DNA of 64,000 nucleotides from Williamsia sp. (GCA_015069695.1 JADCRZ010000011.1:89410-153409), one strand, 5' to 3'. Numbered from the stretch's first letter, positions 28,304-36,897 are shown. The notes: generated by a model from the letters alone, not told the origin. Program-made: numbers and translations.

Positions 28304-29509
28304 ATGCGTATGAAAAAAGTGTTTTTAGTATTCATTGCATTCGCTGTTGTAACCCCACTTGCTGCACAGGATCACGATGAGGCAAATTATGATGAGGCTA
28401 AAGTGCCTGCTTACACGCTTCCCGATGTGCTCAAAACCGGGACAAACAAACAGGTCAGTAACAAGGGAGTATGGGAGAAGAGCAGAAGGGGGGAGATCCT
28501 GACCTTGTTTGAAAACAACGTGTATGGTCAGATGCCCAAAGCATACGACCGCATCAGCTATGCGGTGACGCATGAAGAAGCGGCTGCAATGAACGGGAGG
28601 GCCCGGTTAAAGCAGGTAGTCATCAGTGTGTTTAAGGGTGATTCGTCCGTAAAGATCAACCTGGTTCTTTTTGTTCCCGCCAGTGTAAAAAAACCGGTTC
28701 CTGTTTTTTTGCTGATCAACAACCGGGGCCGTGAAAATACCGATCCCACGCGGGCAGCCAAAAGCGAGTTCTGGCCTGCTGAAATGGCCATCGATAGCGG
28801 CTATGCCATTGCGGCCTTTCATGTGAGCGACCTGGCTCCGGATGATAAAACCCAGTTTGTAAATGGTGTGTTGAGGCTTTATCCGGAGCAGCTGCTGATG
28901 GCCAACGGCATGCGGGCCATCGGGGCCTGGGCCTGGGGCGCCAGCAGGGTGATGGACTATTTTGAAAAGGACAGGGATATAGATGCAAAAAAAGTAGTGG
29001 TCGTCGGTCATTCCCGCGGCGGAAAAGCTTCGCTGTGGGCCGCTGCGGAGGACACGCGTTTTGCCATGTGCGTATCCAACTGTTCAGGAAATACCGGTGC
29101 TGCCCTGGCCCGCCGCCAGTTTGGTGAAAGGATCAGGCGGATCAATACCACTTTCCCGCATTGGTTCACGGATAACTACAAAAAATTCAACGACCGCGAA
29201 GATTCGCTGCCCGTTGACCAGCACATGCTGATTTCCCTGATCGCGCCCCGGCCGGTCTATGCGACCAATGCCACCAAAGACCTCTGGGCCGATCCCAAGG
29301 GAACTTATCTGTCGCTGAAAAATGCAGAGAAAGTATATGCCTTGTACGGACTTTCCTCCAGGCTCTCCCCTGATCCGCCCCCGGTTGAAAAGCCGCTCCT
29401 GGAGCCGCCGCTCGGCTATCATATCCGGGAAGGTGAACACAACTTAACCGCTTACGACTGGACCCAGTTCATCATCTTTGCCAACCATTATTTCACTTCG
29501 CGGAAATAG
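28304..29509 (+). CDS. Exported CE15-like glucuronoyl esterase (alpha/beta hydrolase)
   Basis: A 401-residue protein with signal peptide MKKVFLVFIAFAVVTPLAAQ (an alternative ATG six nt downstream is equally good). The alpha/beta-hydrolase nucleophile elbow is VVVVGHSRGGKASLWAAA, with the Ser-Arg-x-Gly-Lys pattern of carbohydrate esterase family 15. APRPVYATNATKDLWADPKG supplies the acid region, and the YHIREGEHNLTAYDW segment carries the catalytic His. CE15 enzymes cleave ester links between lignin and glucuronic acid side chains of xylan. The combination with the nearby GH88/105 fits plant-cell-wall breakdown. It is followed by the nucleoside hydrolase gene 24 nt downstream on the same strand. 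Confidence 0.85.
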   Translation: MRMKKVFLVFIAFAVVTPLAAQDHDEANYDEAKVPAYTLPDVLKTGTNKQVSNKGVWEKSRRGEILTLFENNVYGQMPKAYDRISYAVTHEEAAAMNGRARLKQVVISVFKGDSSVKINLVLFVPASVKKPVPVFLLINNRGRENTDPTRAAKSEFWPAEMAIDSGYAIAAFHVSDLAPDDKTQFVNGVLRLYPEQLLMANGMRAIGAWAWGASRVMDYFEKDRDIDAKKVVVVGHSRGGKASLWAAAEDTRFAMCVSNCSGNTGAALARRQFGERIRRINTTFPHWFTDNYKKFNDREDSLPVDQHMLISLIAPRPVYATNATKDLWADPKGTYLSLKNAEKVYALYGLSSRLSPDPPPVEKPLLEPPLGYHIREGEHNLTAYDWTQFIIFANHYFTSRK

Positions 29510-29533
29510 TGCAGGCCCTAAACCGCCCATCGT

Positions 29534-30586
29534 ATGCTGCCATTAACCCCTTTCTCTGCAACAAAGCTGCTGATAACAATTTATGTGTGTTTTGCAGGAA
29601 CCCTTATCACTACGCGGACACCTCATTTGTTTTGTCCTATGCCCCCGCAAAGCAAGGCGGTAAAAATAATTTTCGACAGCGACATCGGACAGGATTGCGA
29701 TGATGCAGCTGCCATGGCGCTGATGCACCAGTTTGCTGACAGGGGAGAAGCAGAAATCCTCGCTACCATGTTTCCCATGCACGACCCGATGGGCGCGCCG
29801 GCAATGGATGTGATCAACACCTATTATGGCCGGCCTGGTATTCCTGTTGGTACGTACAAAGGAGATTATGAATACAAAGGCAAATTGTACGATCATTACA
29901 ATACCAAACTGGCCCAGGCTTTTCCGCATGACCTGATAAAGGGAGCCGATGCGCCGGATGCAGTTATGCTGTACCGCCAGATACTGGCAAAGCAAGCCGA
30001 CGGAACTGTTGTGATTGTGGCGGTAGGACCAGAAAGGCTGCTGGCCGACCTGCTCAAAACGCCTCCCGATACCTATAGTAACCTGGATGGTTATGCGCTG
30101 GTAAAGAAAAAAGTAAAGCTCCTGACGGTGATGGGAGCAGGCTTTCCTTCCGGAGATGAGTGGAATATCAAGATCGCACCCGATGCGGCCAGGCTTGTTG
30201 CAGAAACCTGGCCAACGCCCATCGTATACAGCGGATTTGAAATCGGCAGTGTCATCCGCACCGGCAGCCGCCTGCTGACAGAAACCTCTGCAAACAATCC
30301 GGTTCGAGCAGCTTTTGAAAACCATCCTTTTGTAGACAAACTCACCAAAGACCGCCAGAGCTGGGACCAGACAGCCATGCTTTATGCCGTGCGGGGAACG
30401 CAGGATTACTGGTCGCTCGAAGGCAATGGCTTCAACAGGATCGACAGCACCGGAAAAAACAAATGGATCAACGGCCCCTCAAAAAACCATCGCTACCTCA
30501 TCCTGAAAAAAACGGCCGCCGACATGCAGAAGCTCATAGAAGACCTCATGGTAGCACCACCCGCATCAGTGGCCAAGCGGCCCTGA
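29534..30586 (+). CDS. Inosine/uridine-type nucleoside hydrolase
   Basis: A 350-residue protein. A short hydrophobic N-terminus (LLITIYVCFAGTLI) may act as a signal or anchor; an internal start at MPPQSKAVKI is also possible. The Ca2+-binding motif DSDIGQDCDDAAAMALM is the signature of the IUNH family, which hydrolyses the N-glycosidic bond of ribonucleosides. Further family text is VVIVAVGPERLLADLL and the VYSGFEIGSVIRTG region, plus DQTAMLYAVRG near the C-terminus. Some members in polysaccharide loci act on other substrates. It is probably cotranscribed with the esterase gene upstream. Confidence 0.85.
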   Translation: MLPLTPFSATKLLITIYVCFAGTLITTRTPHLFCPMPPQSKAVKIIFDSDIGQDCDDAAAMALMHQFADRGEAEILATMFPMHDPMGAPAMDVINTYYGRPGIPVGTYKGDYEYKGKLYDHYNTKLAQAFPHDLIKGADAPDAVMLYRQILAKQADGTVVIVAVGPERLLADLLKTPPDTYSNLDGYALVKKKVKLLTVMGAGFPSGDEWNIKIAPDAARLVAETWPTPIVYSGFEIGSVIRTGSRLLTETSANNPVRAAFENHPFVDKLTKDRQSWDQTAMLYAVRGTQDYWSLEGNGFNRIDSTGKNKWINGPSKNHRYLILKKTAADMQKLIEDLMVAPPASVAKRP

Positions 30587-30660
30587 CACCGATCTTGCAA
30601 GCTACGCTTAAACTTTCCCTTGTTTCCCTGCCCTCTCAAACTTCGACATAAGTATAAATA

Positions 30661-30730
30661 GGGGAGAAGGACCGTCTGTGTAACAGGGTGAACCATCACC
30701 CCCGCCGGCTTCACAGATCCTGCACTCCCT
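30661..30730 (+). promoter_or_regulatory. Structured 70-nt intergenic element, candidate cis-regulatory RNA
   Basis: Four collinear stems can be drawn: GGGAG/CTCCC (30662-30666 with 30725-30729), AGGA/TCCT, CTGTG/CACAG (30676-30680 with 30712-30716) and GGGTG/CACCC (30686-30690 with 30697-30701), separated by asymmetric internal loops (TAACA opposite CCGCCGGCTT). It sits 53 nt before the hypothetical gene at 30783. The absence of a following T run argues against a simple terminator. It matches no riboswitch core that I can recall. Confidence 0.45.
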
Positions 30731-30782
30731 TGCTTCAGAAGCTTCCGTTGCGCGTTTATTTCTACACGTAAAATTTAAAACC

Positions 30783-31373
30783 ATGAAAGAAAAACAATTC
30801 AGCAAGGAACTGAGTTCTTATGTTTCTTTTGCCCTGAAATCAAATTCCGCTACCCTGTCTGCCCAGTTTGTAGACAGCACAGGAAACATCACCAGCAACC
30901 CTGCCGGCCAGCCTGAAATACCCGGCCGGCTTTCCGATAATGAGTTCCGTACCATTGAAGCTTTGCTGGAAAGATATGCTCCTGTCAAAGCTTACCTGCC
31001 GGGTGCCACCACCATCAATACCCTTGAAGGGGTTGACCCTGATTACAAGGCTGACGCCGTTTACCAGAAACCTGGTTTTAGATACAAAGCCGTTGCGGTG
31101 AACAAGAACCAGCTGGAGATCGCCCGGTATGTTTCAAAAAAGGTAGATGACATCTACTCCCTTTGCATGATGGGTGAGCGCGGATTGGCCAAGGCCAGCT
31201 ATGATGCCCTGCAGGATTTCCTGGCCAATACAAAGGCTGCGCTGATCAGCGAGTACAAGTCGGTAGCCGACCTGGAAGAATCTGTGGGCATGCATGCCGT
31301 AGGTACGAACGGCAACCCGCAGGCGCTTAGAAATCCGGTCATCTTTATCCTGATCGAAATCTTTATCGGTTGA
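30783..31373 (+). CDS. Conserved-looking hypothetical protein, 196 residues
   Basis: I do not recognise this protein. It has no signal peptide or membrane segment until the very C-terminus, which ends in a hydrophobic VIFILIEIFIG. The middle is mixed alpha/beta (DNEFRTIEALLERYAPVKAYLPGAT), followed by a helical part (ARYVSKKVDDIYSLCMMGERGLAKASYDALQDFLANTKAAL). It starts 53 nt after the structured element and is followed by a strong terminator, so it can be transcribed alone. The genes that follow in the same direction are also unknown, and a common function is plausible. Confidence 0.7.
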   Translation: MKEKQFSKELSSYVSFALKSNSATLSAQFVDSTGNITSNPAGQPEIPGRLSDNEFRTIEALLERYAPVKAYLPGATTINTLEGVDPDYKADAVYQKPGFRYKAVAVNKNQLEIARYVSKKVDDIYSLCMMGERGLAKASYDALQDFLANTKAALISEYKSVADLEESVGMHAVGTNGNPQALRNPVIFILIEIFIG

Positions 31374-31404
31374 TCCAACCTGAGAGAAGCCTTATCTATG
31401 AAGT

Positions 31405-31439
31405 CAGAAAGGGATGTGCGTATGCCGCATCTCTTTCTG
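31405..31439 (+). terminator. Strong intrinsic terminator after the 196-residue ORF
   Basis: Arms 31405-31416 (CAGAAAGGGATG) and 31428-31439 (CATCTCTTTCTG) pair along 12 bp with one G-U wobble, and the stem can extend inward by two more pairs. A T-rich tract (CATTTTTCTTTT) follows immediately. Because the hairpin lies inside the track's N-terminal extension of the next ORF, it supports the later start at 31476 for that gene. Confidence 0.7.
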
Positions 31440-31475
31440 CATTTTTCTTTTGTTTATCTTCTAAACACTTTTGTT

Positions 31476-32312
31476 ATGGCTGAAATATCAAAAGAGTCGC
31501 GCATCCTTCTGCTTGAATCGCAGCTGCATGCCCTCCTGGGTAATTTTGGGGCAATTAGATCTTTGTTTGCAGACCATGTAGAGAGCGGGTTTACAGAAAC
31601 TTTTCTCGCCGGTGAACTGGCAAAGCTGGCGGAAGACCCTGACCATATTCTCCGCAATGTGATCGGGCAAACCAATATCAATGTCATCAACAGCAGCTAT
31701 GTTGATTACAGCATCCAGCTTCGCGGGCCTTTTCAGCGCACCGGCAACCAGGTTAAATGGATGGGCATCAGCCAGGTGGTGAGCATCAAAGGTCCGGGCA
31801 GCATGCGGGTGAGGGTATTGGAAGTGCCGGAGGAGCTTGATATAAATTATTTTCAACCCGGTATCCATTACACCGTGGTGGAAGAAAGAAGATTGCACCA
31901 GGGTGATTTTATTTCTGCCAGCAAACCCTCCTTCCTGTTGGATGTGGTGGAAATCAGCGGCGTCGTTGTGATCGAGATACTGACAATTAAAGATCCGGAT
32001 GCTGACATCTTCTGGAATTTTGACGACGAAGGAAAATCTTATATGGCAGAGGCAGCCAAGGTTACCATGTCGCGGCTCGTGAATATGCTCAATGTGGCAG
32101 CCGTTATAGGAACCGCCGTTCCCGGCAGCTTGTATGAAAGCATCTTTGCCTGGGGCGATGCCACCGTGCGGCTGAAAGCCATCCAGACCATGCTTACGGA
32201 AGGAAATTTTGCTGCTTTCGACCGTCTCCAGGAAGCCATTGATTCATCCGATCATACCCTGTCTGATGGGGCACAACGCATTCTAGACAGACTTGTAGAC
32301 GCCAAATCCTGA
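31476..32312 (+). CDS. Unknown protein: cupin-like domain plus HEAT-like helices
   Basis: I choose the ATG at 31476 (MAEISKESRILLLESQLHALLG, 278 residues), since the upstream part of the ORF is a terminator hairpin. The N-terminal 60 residues are helical. A beta-rich middle (about 70-185: YSIQLRGPF, GPGSMRVRVLEVPEEL, YTVVEERRLHQGDFI, VVVIEILTIKD) suggests a cupin-like barrel. The C-terminal 80 residues are helical (LVNMLNVAAVIGTAVPGSLYESIFAWGDATVRLKAIQTML) in HEAT-repeat style. The next gene, 18 nt downstream, seems to have the same layout. No catalytic residues can be assigned and the function is unknown. Confidence 0.7.
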   Translation: MAEISKESRILLLESQLHALLGNFGAIRSLFADHVESGFTETFLAGELAKLAEDPDHILRNVIGQTNINVINSSYVDYSIQLRGPFQRTGNQVKWMGISQVVSIKGPGSMRVRVLEVPEELDINYFQPGIHYTVVEERRLHQGDFISASKPSFLLDVVEISGVVVIEILTIKDPDADIFWNFDDEGKSYMAEAAKVTMSRLVNMLNVAAVIGTAVPGSLYESIFAWGDATVRLKAIQTMLTEGNFAAFDRLQEAIDSSDHTLSDGAQRILDRLVDAKS

Positions 32313-32330
32313 AAACTAAAACAGTTTACC

Positions 32331-33224
32331 ATGCCCTTGCAAATTGATATGCCAAATGATGCTGCATCCATCGAATTGGATGAATACATAGAGACCATTG
32401 CTTCCATGAAATACGATCTGTCTTGCCAGGAAGATCTGGTTGATTCTGCCATCTACCTGAAGCGATTGGCCAACAACAAAAAATTTTTGATCAACCACAT
32501 GAGCAACGAGCTCCGGGAGATTGCTTCTTTTCAAAAAACAAATACTTACGGACCCGCTGTTTTTATCCTGCACAGCAACGAAAATTATTTTCTGCGCGCT
32601 GTGGTCTGGAATCCCGTATCCAGGATAGAACGGTCTATCGAAAACTTCCGATACGATATTTGTCATGATCACAATTTTGACATCCTGACCGTTGGCTACT
32701 GTGGCCCCGGATACGAATCAAGGGGCTATACCTATGATTACAGCAAGGTCAAAGGCCTGTTGGGTGAAAAGGTAGAGCTGCAGCCGCAGGAATTATTTAC
32801 GCTGTCACAAGGCAGGGTTGCGCTGTTCAGGGCCAAGCAGGACATCCATATCCAGCTGCCGCCCGGCAGTGTATCTGTTTCACTGAACCTGATCCCGCGC
32901 AGCAATAAGATCAATGAGCCACAATACCAGTTTGATGAAGCCACCCACCGGATATGCCGGTACCTGCATTCATCCGGAAGGGAGCTGGCCGTGCGGTTGG
33001 CCGGTGCCCTGGGCGATGAGAACGCAGTGGAGATCCTGGAAACCATTTATAAAAACAATCCCAGCGCGCATGTAAAAGCGTATGCTGCCCAATCCCTTAT
33101 CCAGCTGGATCCGCAGCGGACAGAAGAGGTGGCGGAAAGGATACAAGGGGATAGCGCCCTGGCCTTCGACATCTTTCAAAAGGAGCGCATGCGCTACGGC
33201 TCCAGCTTTGAGCTGTATGCCTGA
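32331..33224 (+). CDS. Unknown protein: HDH-containing cupin-like domain plus HEAT repeats
   Basis: A 297-residue cytosolic protein. A helical N-terminus is followed by a beta-rich domain containing FRYDICHDHNFDILTVGYCGPGYESRGY. The closely spaced His112-Asp113-His114 followed by a Gly-rich turn resembles the metal-binding first motif of cupins, and LFRAKQDIHIQLPPGSVSVSLNLIP looks like the second cupin strand pair. The C-terminus (about 215-285) is HEAT-like (ELAVRLAGALGDENAVEILETIYKNNPSAHVKAYAAQSLIQL). It is 18 nt downstream of its apparent architectural relative. A metal-dependent oxygenase or a sensor role are both possible; neither is shown. Confidence 0.72.
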   Translation: MPLQIDMPNDAASIELDEYIETIASMKYDLSCQEDLVDSAIYLKRLANNKKFLINHMSNELREIASFQKTNTYGPAVFILHSNENYFLRAVVWNPVSRIERSIENFRYDICHDHNFDILTVGYCGPGYESRGYTYDYSKVKGLLGEKVELQPQELFTLSQGRVALFRAKQDIHIQLPPGSVSVSLNLIPRSNKINEPQYQFDEATHRICRYLHSSGRELAVRLAGALGDENAVEILETIYKNNPSAHVKAYAAQSLIQLDPQRTEEVAERIQGDSALAFDIFQKERMRYGSSFELYA

Positions 33225-33279
33225 GAAAAATCTTGTTTTCTTTGTCTTTCAATTTATCTATCCAACTGATTTGCTACAG

Positions 33280-33287
33280 TAATTTTG
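33280..33287 (+). promoter_or_regulatory. Candidate -7 element of the molybdenum-hydroxylase operon
   Basis: TAATTTTG matches the Bacteroidota -7 consensus TAnnTTTG and lies 33 nt before the ATG at 33320, a suitable distance. No convincing TTG is found at -33, so this is tentative. Confidence 0.35.
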
Positions 33288-33319
33288 TGTACTTTTAAGT
33301 TACACAACGCAAATCAATC

Positions 33320-33778
33320 ATGGCCCAATTTACTCTTTCTATCAACGGCAAGCAGTACCAACCTGATGTTGCCGAGGATACGCCCTTGCTCTGGGTGCTG
33401 CGCGACCACCTGGGATTGGTAGGAACCAAATACGGTTGCGGCATTGCACAATGCGGCGCCTGCACGGTTCATATGAACGGATCTGCTGTCAGGTCCTGCC
33501 TGCTGCCTGTTTCTGCCATCGGAGAGGGAAAAATCACCACCATCGAAGGACTGTCTGAAAATGGCGACCATCCCCTGCAGCTTGCATGGGATGAAGTAGA
33601 TGTGCCGCAGTGCGGCTATTGCCAGGCCGGTCAGATCATGACTGCCGCGGCCCTGCTGAAAAAAAATCCCAAACCGTCGATGGAACAAATTGACACGGCG
33701 ATGCACGGCAATCTTTGCCGCTGCTGCGCTTATCACCGCATCCGCGAAGCCGTCAAACTGGCCAGCACAAAAATCTGA
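33320..33778 (+). CDS. Molybdenum hydroxylase small subunit, 2x[2Fe-2S] (IorA/XDH type)
   Basis: A 152-residue iron-sulfur subunit of normal size. The N-terminal plant-type ferredoxin domain carries [15 protein letters not shown] and a further Cys in VRSCLLPV. The helical second domain carries [17 protein letters not shown] and [16 protein letters not shown]. These are the two [2Fe-2S] clusters of the xanthine dehydrogenase/aldehyde oxidase small subunits. One position, CRCCAYHRI, has Cys-Ala where many relatives have Gly-Thr-Tyr. It passes electrons from the molybdenum subunit encoded 4 nt downstream. Confidence 0.95.
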   Translation: MAQFTLSINGKQYQPDVAEDTPLLWVLRDHLGLVGTKYGCGIAQCGACTVHMNGSAVRSCLLPVSAIGEGKITTIEGLSENGDHPLQLAWDEVDVPQCGYCQAGQIMTAAALLKKNPKPSMEQIDTAMHGNLCRCCAYHRIREAVKLASTKI

Positions 33779-33782
33779 TCCT

Positions 33783-35975
33783 ATGTCAACCGCAACAAAA
33801 ACAAGCAGAAGGGAGTTTTTTAAATTGGGTTCTCTCACCGGCATGGGGCTGATCCTTGGCTTCGACTGGTTCAGCGCAGAGGCCAAAACACCCGTCGTGA
33901 TACAGGGAGCCGCGCAGGCTGCCGCCAGTGGTTTTAACAGCTATCTTTCCATCGCTTCAGATGGTGTCGTAACGATCTTGTCGCCGAATCCGGAACTGGG
34001 ACAAAACATCATGACCTCTTTTCCCATGATCGTGGCCGAGGAGCTGGATGCGGATTGGACAAAAGTAAAAGTGGTGCAGGCTTCCCTGGACACCAAGAAT
34101 TTCGACCGGCAGGTAACAGGGGGAAGTGGCGCTGTGCCGCATTCCTGGAAGCGCCTGCGTACAGCCGGTGCCGCAGCCAGGTGGATGCTGATCCAGGCCG
34201 CCGCCAAAAAATGGAACCTGCCTGCAGAAGAATGCACTGCGGAGAACGGTTTCGTGATCCATGCCAAATCCGGTAACAAACTGGGCTATGGCGAGCTGGC
34301 CGAAGCGGCAGCTGCCATACCGGTTCCTACAGATATCAAATTCAAAGACCGCAAAGATTTCAAACTTATTGGCAAGGCGGTCCGCAATGTTGCCAACAAG
34401 GACATCGTGCGCGGCAAAGGGTTGTTTGGTCTTGATTTTTATAGAGAAGGCATGTTGTTCGCCGTGATCCAGCGCCCCGAGGCATTTGGCACAAAGGTGA
34501 AATCGGTGGATGCTGCTGCGGCCAAAGCCATGCCGGGCATTGTTGACGTGGTCACGTTTAAGAACAACGTGGCTGTTGTGGGCAAATCGACCTGGGAGGT
34601 CATGAAAGCACGCAAGGCCGTGAAGATTGAATACGAAAAGGATGGGAATACCGAGAGCACAGCAGATCACAACAAAATATTTCTTTCCCTGCTTGATGGG
34701 AATACAGCCACCGTGCGCAGAAAAGAAGGCGATGTTGAAACAGCCTTTAAAAATGCAGCCAAGGTAATCAGAAGCGAGTACCAGTGCCCGTTTCTTTCGC
34801 ACAGTCCGATGGAGCCCATGAACTTCTTCGCCCACGTGCGGCCTGATGGCGTAGAGCTTATCGGGCCTACCCAAACACCCGGTACAGCCCGGCAGGCCAC
34901 GGCCAAGTTGTTGAATATACCGGAAGATAAGATCACGGTTGAGATCACCCGCCTGGGTGGCGGATTTGGAAGAAGGCTGAAAGCAGACTATGCCGTGGAA
35001 GCAGCTGAACTTTCGAGCATCATCAAAGCACCGGTGAAACTGATCTGGAGCCGCGAAGATGATATGACAGGAGGCAGCTACCGGCCCGCTGTGCGCTACC
35101 GCTTTGAAGCGGCGCTCGACAAACAGGGAAATATGATCGGTTATAAACTGCGGGGAGCCGGTATCAACTCAGGCAACCCCACCCGGGAAGACAATTTTCC
35201 CTCCGGCTCTGTTGAGAATCTGCTGATTGATTCTGCAGAGCATAATTCACCCATCACAACCGGTGCCTGGCGCGCACCCATCACCAATTTCCTGGCTTTT
35301 GCCGAACAATCCTTCATGGATGAAGTGGCGTTTGCAGCCGGAAAAGACCCGATCCAGTTCAGGCTGGAGCTGCTGGAAAAGGCGAAAACGGCGCCGGTTG
35401 GTCCTGTCCGCTATGATGTTGACCGGATGATCGGGGTAACCAAGCTGGTGGCAGAGAAAGCGGGCTGGAAGAAAAAGCCGGGTGTTTCACAGGGCTTCAG
35501 CGTTTACTTCTCGCACCGTTCCTATGTAGCACAGATTTGTGAGCTGGCCATGACTGCCGGAAAACCGGTGGTTAAAAAAATACATGCAGCCGTTGATTGT
35601 GGTGAAGTGGTTAATTTAAGCGGAGCCCGGCAGCAGGTTATGGGCGGTATTACAGATGGAATGGGCCATGCCATGTTTGGCAAGCTTTCTTTCAAAGATG
35701 GTGTGCCAGAACAAAAAAATTTCAACAGCTACCGGCTGATCCGCATGAAAGAAATTCCGCAGATAGAGACCCATTTTGTCGACAACGGGATAGAGCCAAC
35801 CGGACTGGGCGAACCGGCTCTTCCACCCACAGGCGGTGCCATTGGCAACGCGTTCTTTGCAGCCACCGGCAGACGGCTGAAAACACAGCCTTTTGTTGAT
35901 GATGAAGCATACAAGGCACCGGCGGTTAAGAAGCAACAGCCTGCCAGCACGCTCAAAAAAGAACGGAAGCCTTAA
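33783..35975 (+). CDS. Molybdopterin-binding large subunit, Tat-exported (IorB-like hydroxylase)
   Basis: The start is the ATG at 33783 (730 residues); the track start at 33690 lies inside the small-subunit gene. The N-terminus SRREFFKLGSLTGMGLIL is a twin-arginine signal, so the assembled enzyme is periplasmic. The xanthine-dehydrogenase-type large-subunit fold is shown by HSPMEPMNFFAHVRPDGVELIGPTQTPG, ITRLGGGFGRRLKADYAVEAAEL, TGAWRAPITNFLAFAEQSFMDE and the C-terminal GLGEPALPPTGGAIGNAFFAATGRR with the catalytic Glu. It is closest to the isoquinoline 1-oxidoreductase beta type. The pair would hydroxylate an aldehyde or N-heterocycle. No FAD subunit or cytochrome gene and no maturation gene lies next to it. 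Confidence 0.93.
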   Translation: MSTATKTSRREFFKLGSLTGMGLILGFDWFSAEAKTPVVIQGAAQAAASGFNSYLSIASDGVVTILSPNPELGQNIMTSFPMIVAEELDADWTKVKVVQASLDTKNFDRQVTGGSGAVPHSWKRLRTAGAAARWMLIQAAAKKWNLPAEECTAENGFVIHAKSGNKLGYGELAEAAAAIPVPTDIKFKDRKDFKLIGKAVRNVANKDIVRGKGLFGLDFYREGMLFAVIQRPEAFGTKVKSVDAAAAKAMPGIVDVVTFKNNVAVVGKSTWEVMKARKAVKIEYEKDGNTESTADHNKIFLSLLDGNTATVRRKEGDVETAFKNAAKVIRSEYQCPFLSHSPMEPMNFFAHVRPDGVELIGPTQTPGTARQATAKLLNIPEDKITVEITRLGGGFGRRLKADYAVEAAELSSIIKAPVKLIWSREDDMTGGSYRPAVRYRFEAALDKQGNMIGYKLRGAGINSGNPTREDNFPSGSVENLLIDSAEHNSPITTGAWRAPITNFLAFAEQSFMDEVAFAAGKDPIQFRLELLEKAKTAPVGPVRYDVDRMIGVTKLVAEKAGWKKKPGVSQGFSVYFSHRSYVAQICELAMTAGKPVVKKIHAAVDCGEVVNLSGARQQVMGGITDGMGHAMFGKLSFKDGVPEQKNFNSYRLIRMKEIPQIETHFVDNGIEPTGLGEPALPPTGGAIGNAFFAATGRRLKTQPFVDDEAYKAPAVKKQQPASTLKKERKP

Positions 35976-36042
35976 CCCGGGTCCCGGACAGTACAAAGGA
36001 TGGTTGCATTTTGTTATTGCCTTCCCAAATCATTAAAACTGC

Positions 36043-36450
36043 ATGAAGACTTTCAGGAACTGCTGTTTGTACCTATTTGCGTTTGCTTTTCTTTGCCTCC
36101 CACCTGCTTGTTCAAACCAGGCCTTAACAGCCAATGCCGCAATTGAAAGAGCAGGTTATCCGGTGGCCATTGAAAGGGCAAAAAAGAAGAAATTGTACAT
36201 GGTATTGCATTCGGGTGTCAATGTTTACTCCATCACTTCTGTACAGGTAGACAAAGCCAGGCAACAGGCAACGGTGCAACTCGATAAGGTAGATTCCCTC
36301 TATCTTGTTCCGCCGGGCGGGTCTGCCCCGGCAGCCAAAAGCAGAACGGCTGCCATCCATTGGTACACGAGCGATTCAACCAGTTATACCCTGGACGAGC
36401 CACATACGATCTTGCTGGACAAGATCGCCCGCATGGAACGGGTTGATTAA
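36043..36450 (+). CDS. Small putative lipoprotein
   Basis: A 135-residue protein with a hydrophobic signal ending in LCLPPAC, a plausible lipobox with Cys at about 27. The mature part is beta-rich (KLYMVLHSGVNVYSITSVQVDKARQQATVQLDKVDSLYLV; HWYTSDSTSYTLDEPHTILLDKIARMERV) and resembles small Bacteroidota lipoproteins of unknown role. It is followed 12 nt later by the DUF1801 gene and may share a transcript with it. Confidence 0.7.
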   Translation: MKTFRNCCLYLFAFAFLCLPPACSNQALTANAAIERAGYPVAIERAKKKKLYMVLHSGVNVYSITSVQVDKARQQATVQLDKVDSLYLVPPGGSAPAAKSRTAAIHWYTSDSTSYTLDEPHTILLDKIARMERVD

Positions 36451-36462
36451 TCTCTTTGGCAT

Positions 36463-36885
36463 ATGGCAAAAAATAAAACCGTAGAAACCCAGGACAGCGT
36501 ACAGGCTTACCTGGACTTAATCGCAGACGAAAAAAAGCAGCATGACTGCGCTGAAATCGTAGCGCTGATCAGCCAGCATACCGGCCTCGAACCCAAAATG
36601 TGGGGCAGCGCCATCATAGGTTTTGGCAGCTATCATTACAAATATGCCAGCGGGCGCGAAGGCGATGCTCCGCTTGCAGGCCTCTCTGCCAGGATCAACG
36701 CCATCACCTTGTACCTCGCCGACGATCCGGTCCAAAAAGAAGCCATGCTAAAGAGACTCGGAAAACACAAAGCAGGAAAGAGTTGTGTTTATATCCAGAA
36801 GCTCGAAGACATCAACAAAGACGTATTGATTGAGATGGCTTCCAATTCTGTCAGCTATCTCAAGAAGCAGTATCCTTCCACATAG
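36463..36885 (+). CDS. DUF1801 (YdhG/YjbR-like) protein
   Basis: A 140-residue cytosolic protein recognisable as DUF1801 by VQAYLDLIADEKKQHDCAEIVALISQHTGLEPKMWGSAIIGFGSYHYKYASGREGD and the C-terminal KAGKSCVYIQKLEDINKDVLIEMASNSVSYLKKQ. The family shares the YdhG fold of a small alpha/beta protein. Its biochemical role is not established. The length is normal for the family. Confidence 0.88.
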   Translation: MAKNKTVETQDSVQAYLDLIADEKKQHDCAEIVALISQHTGLEPKMWGSAIIGFGSYHYKYASGREGDAPLAGLSARINAITLYLADDPVQKEAMLKRLGKHKAGKSCVYIQKLEDINKDVLIEMASNSVSYLKKQYPST

Positions 36886-36897
36886 GATCATCGAAAG

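Noticed and set aside
31398-31475. 26-residue N-terminal extension of the gene at 31476
   Set aside because: The stretch contains a terminator hairpin; the ATG at 31476 gives a natural soluble N-terminus.
33957-34874. 305-residue minus-strand ORF
   Set aside because: Antisense to the molybdopterin-binding subunit and without any recognisable motif.
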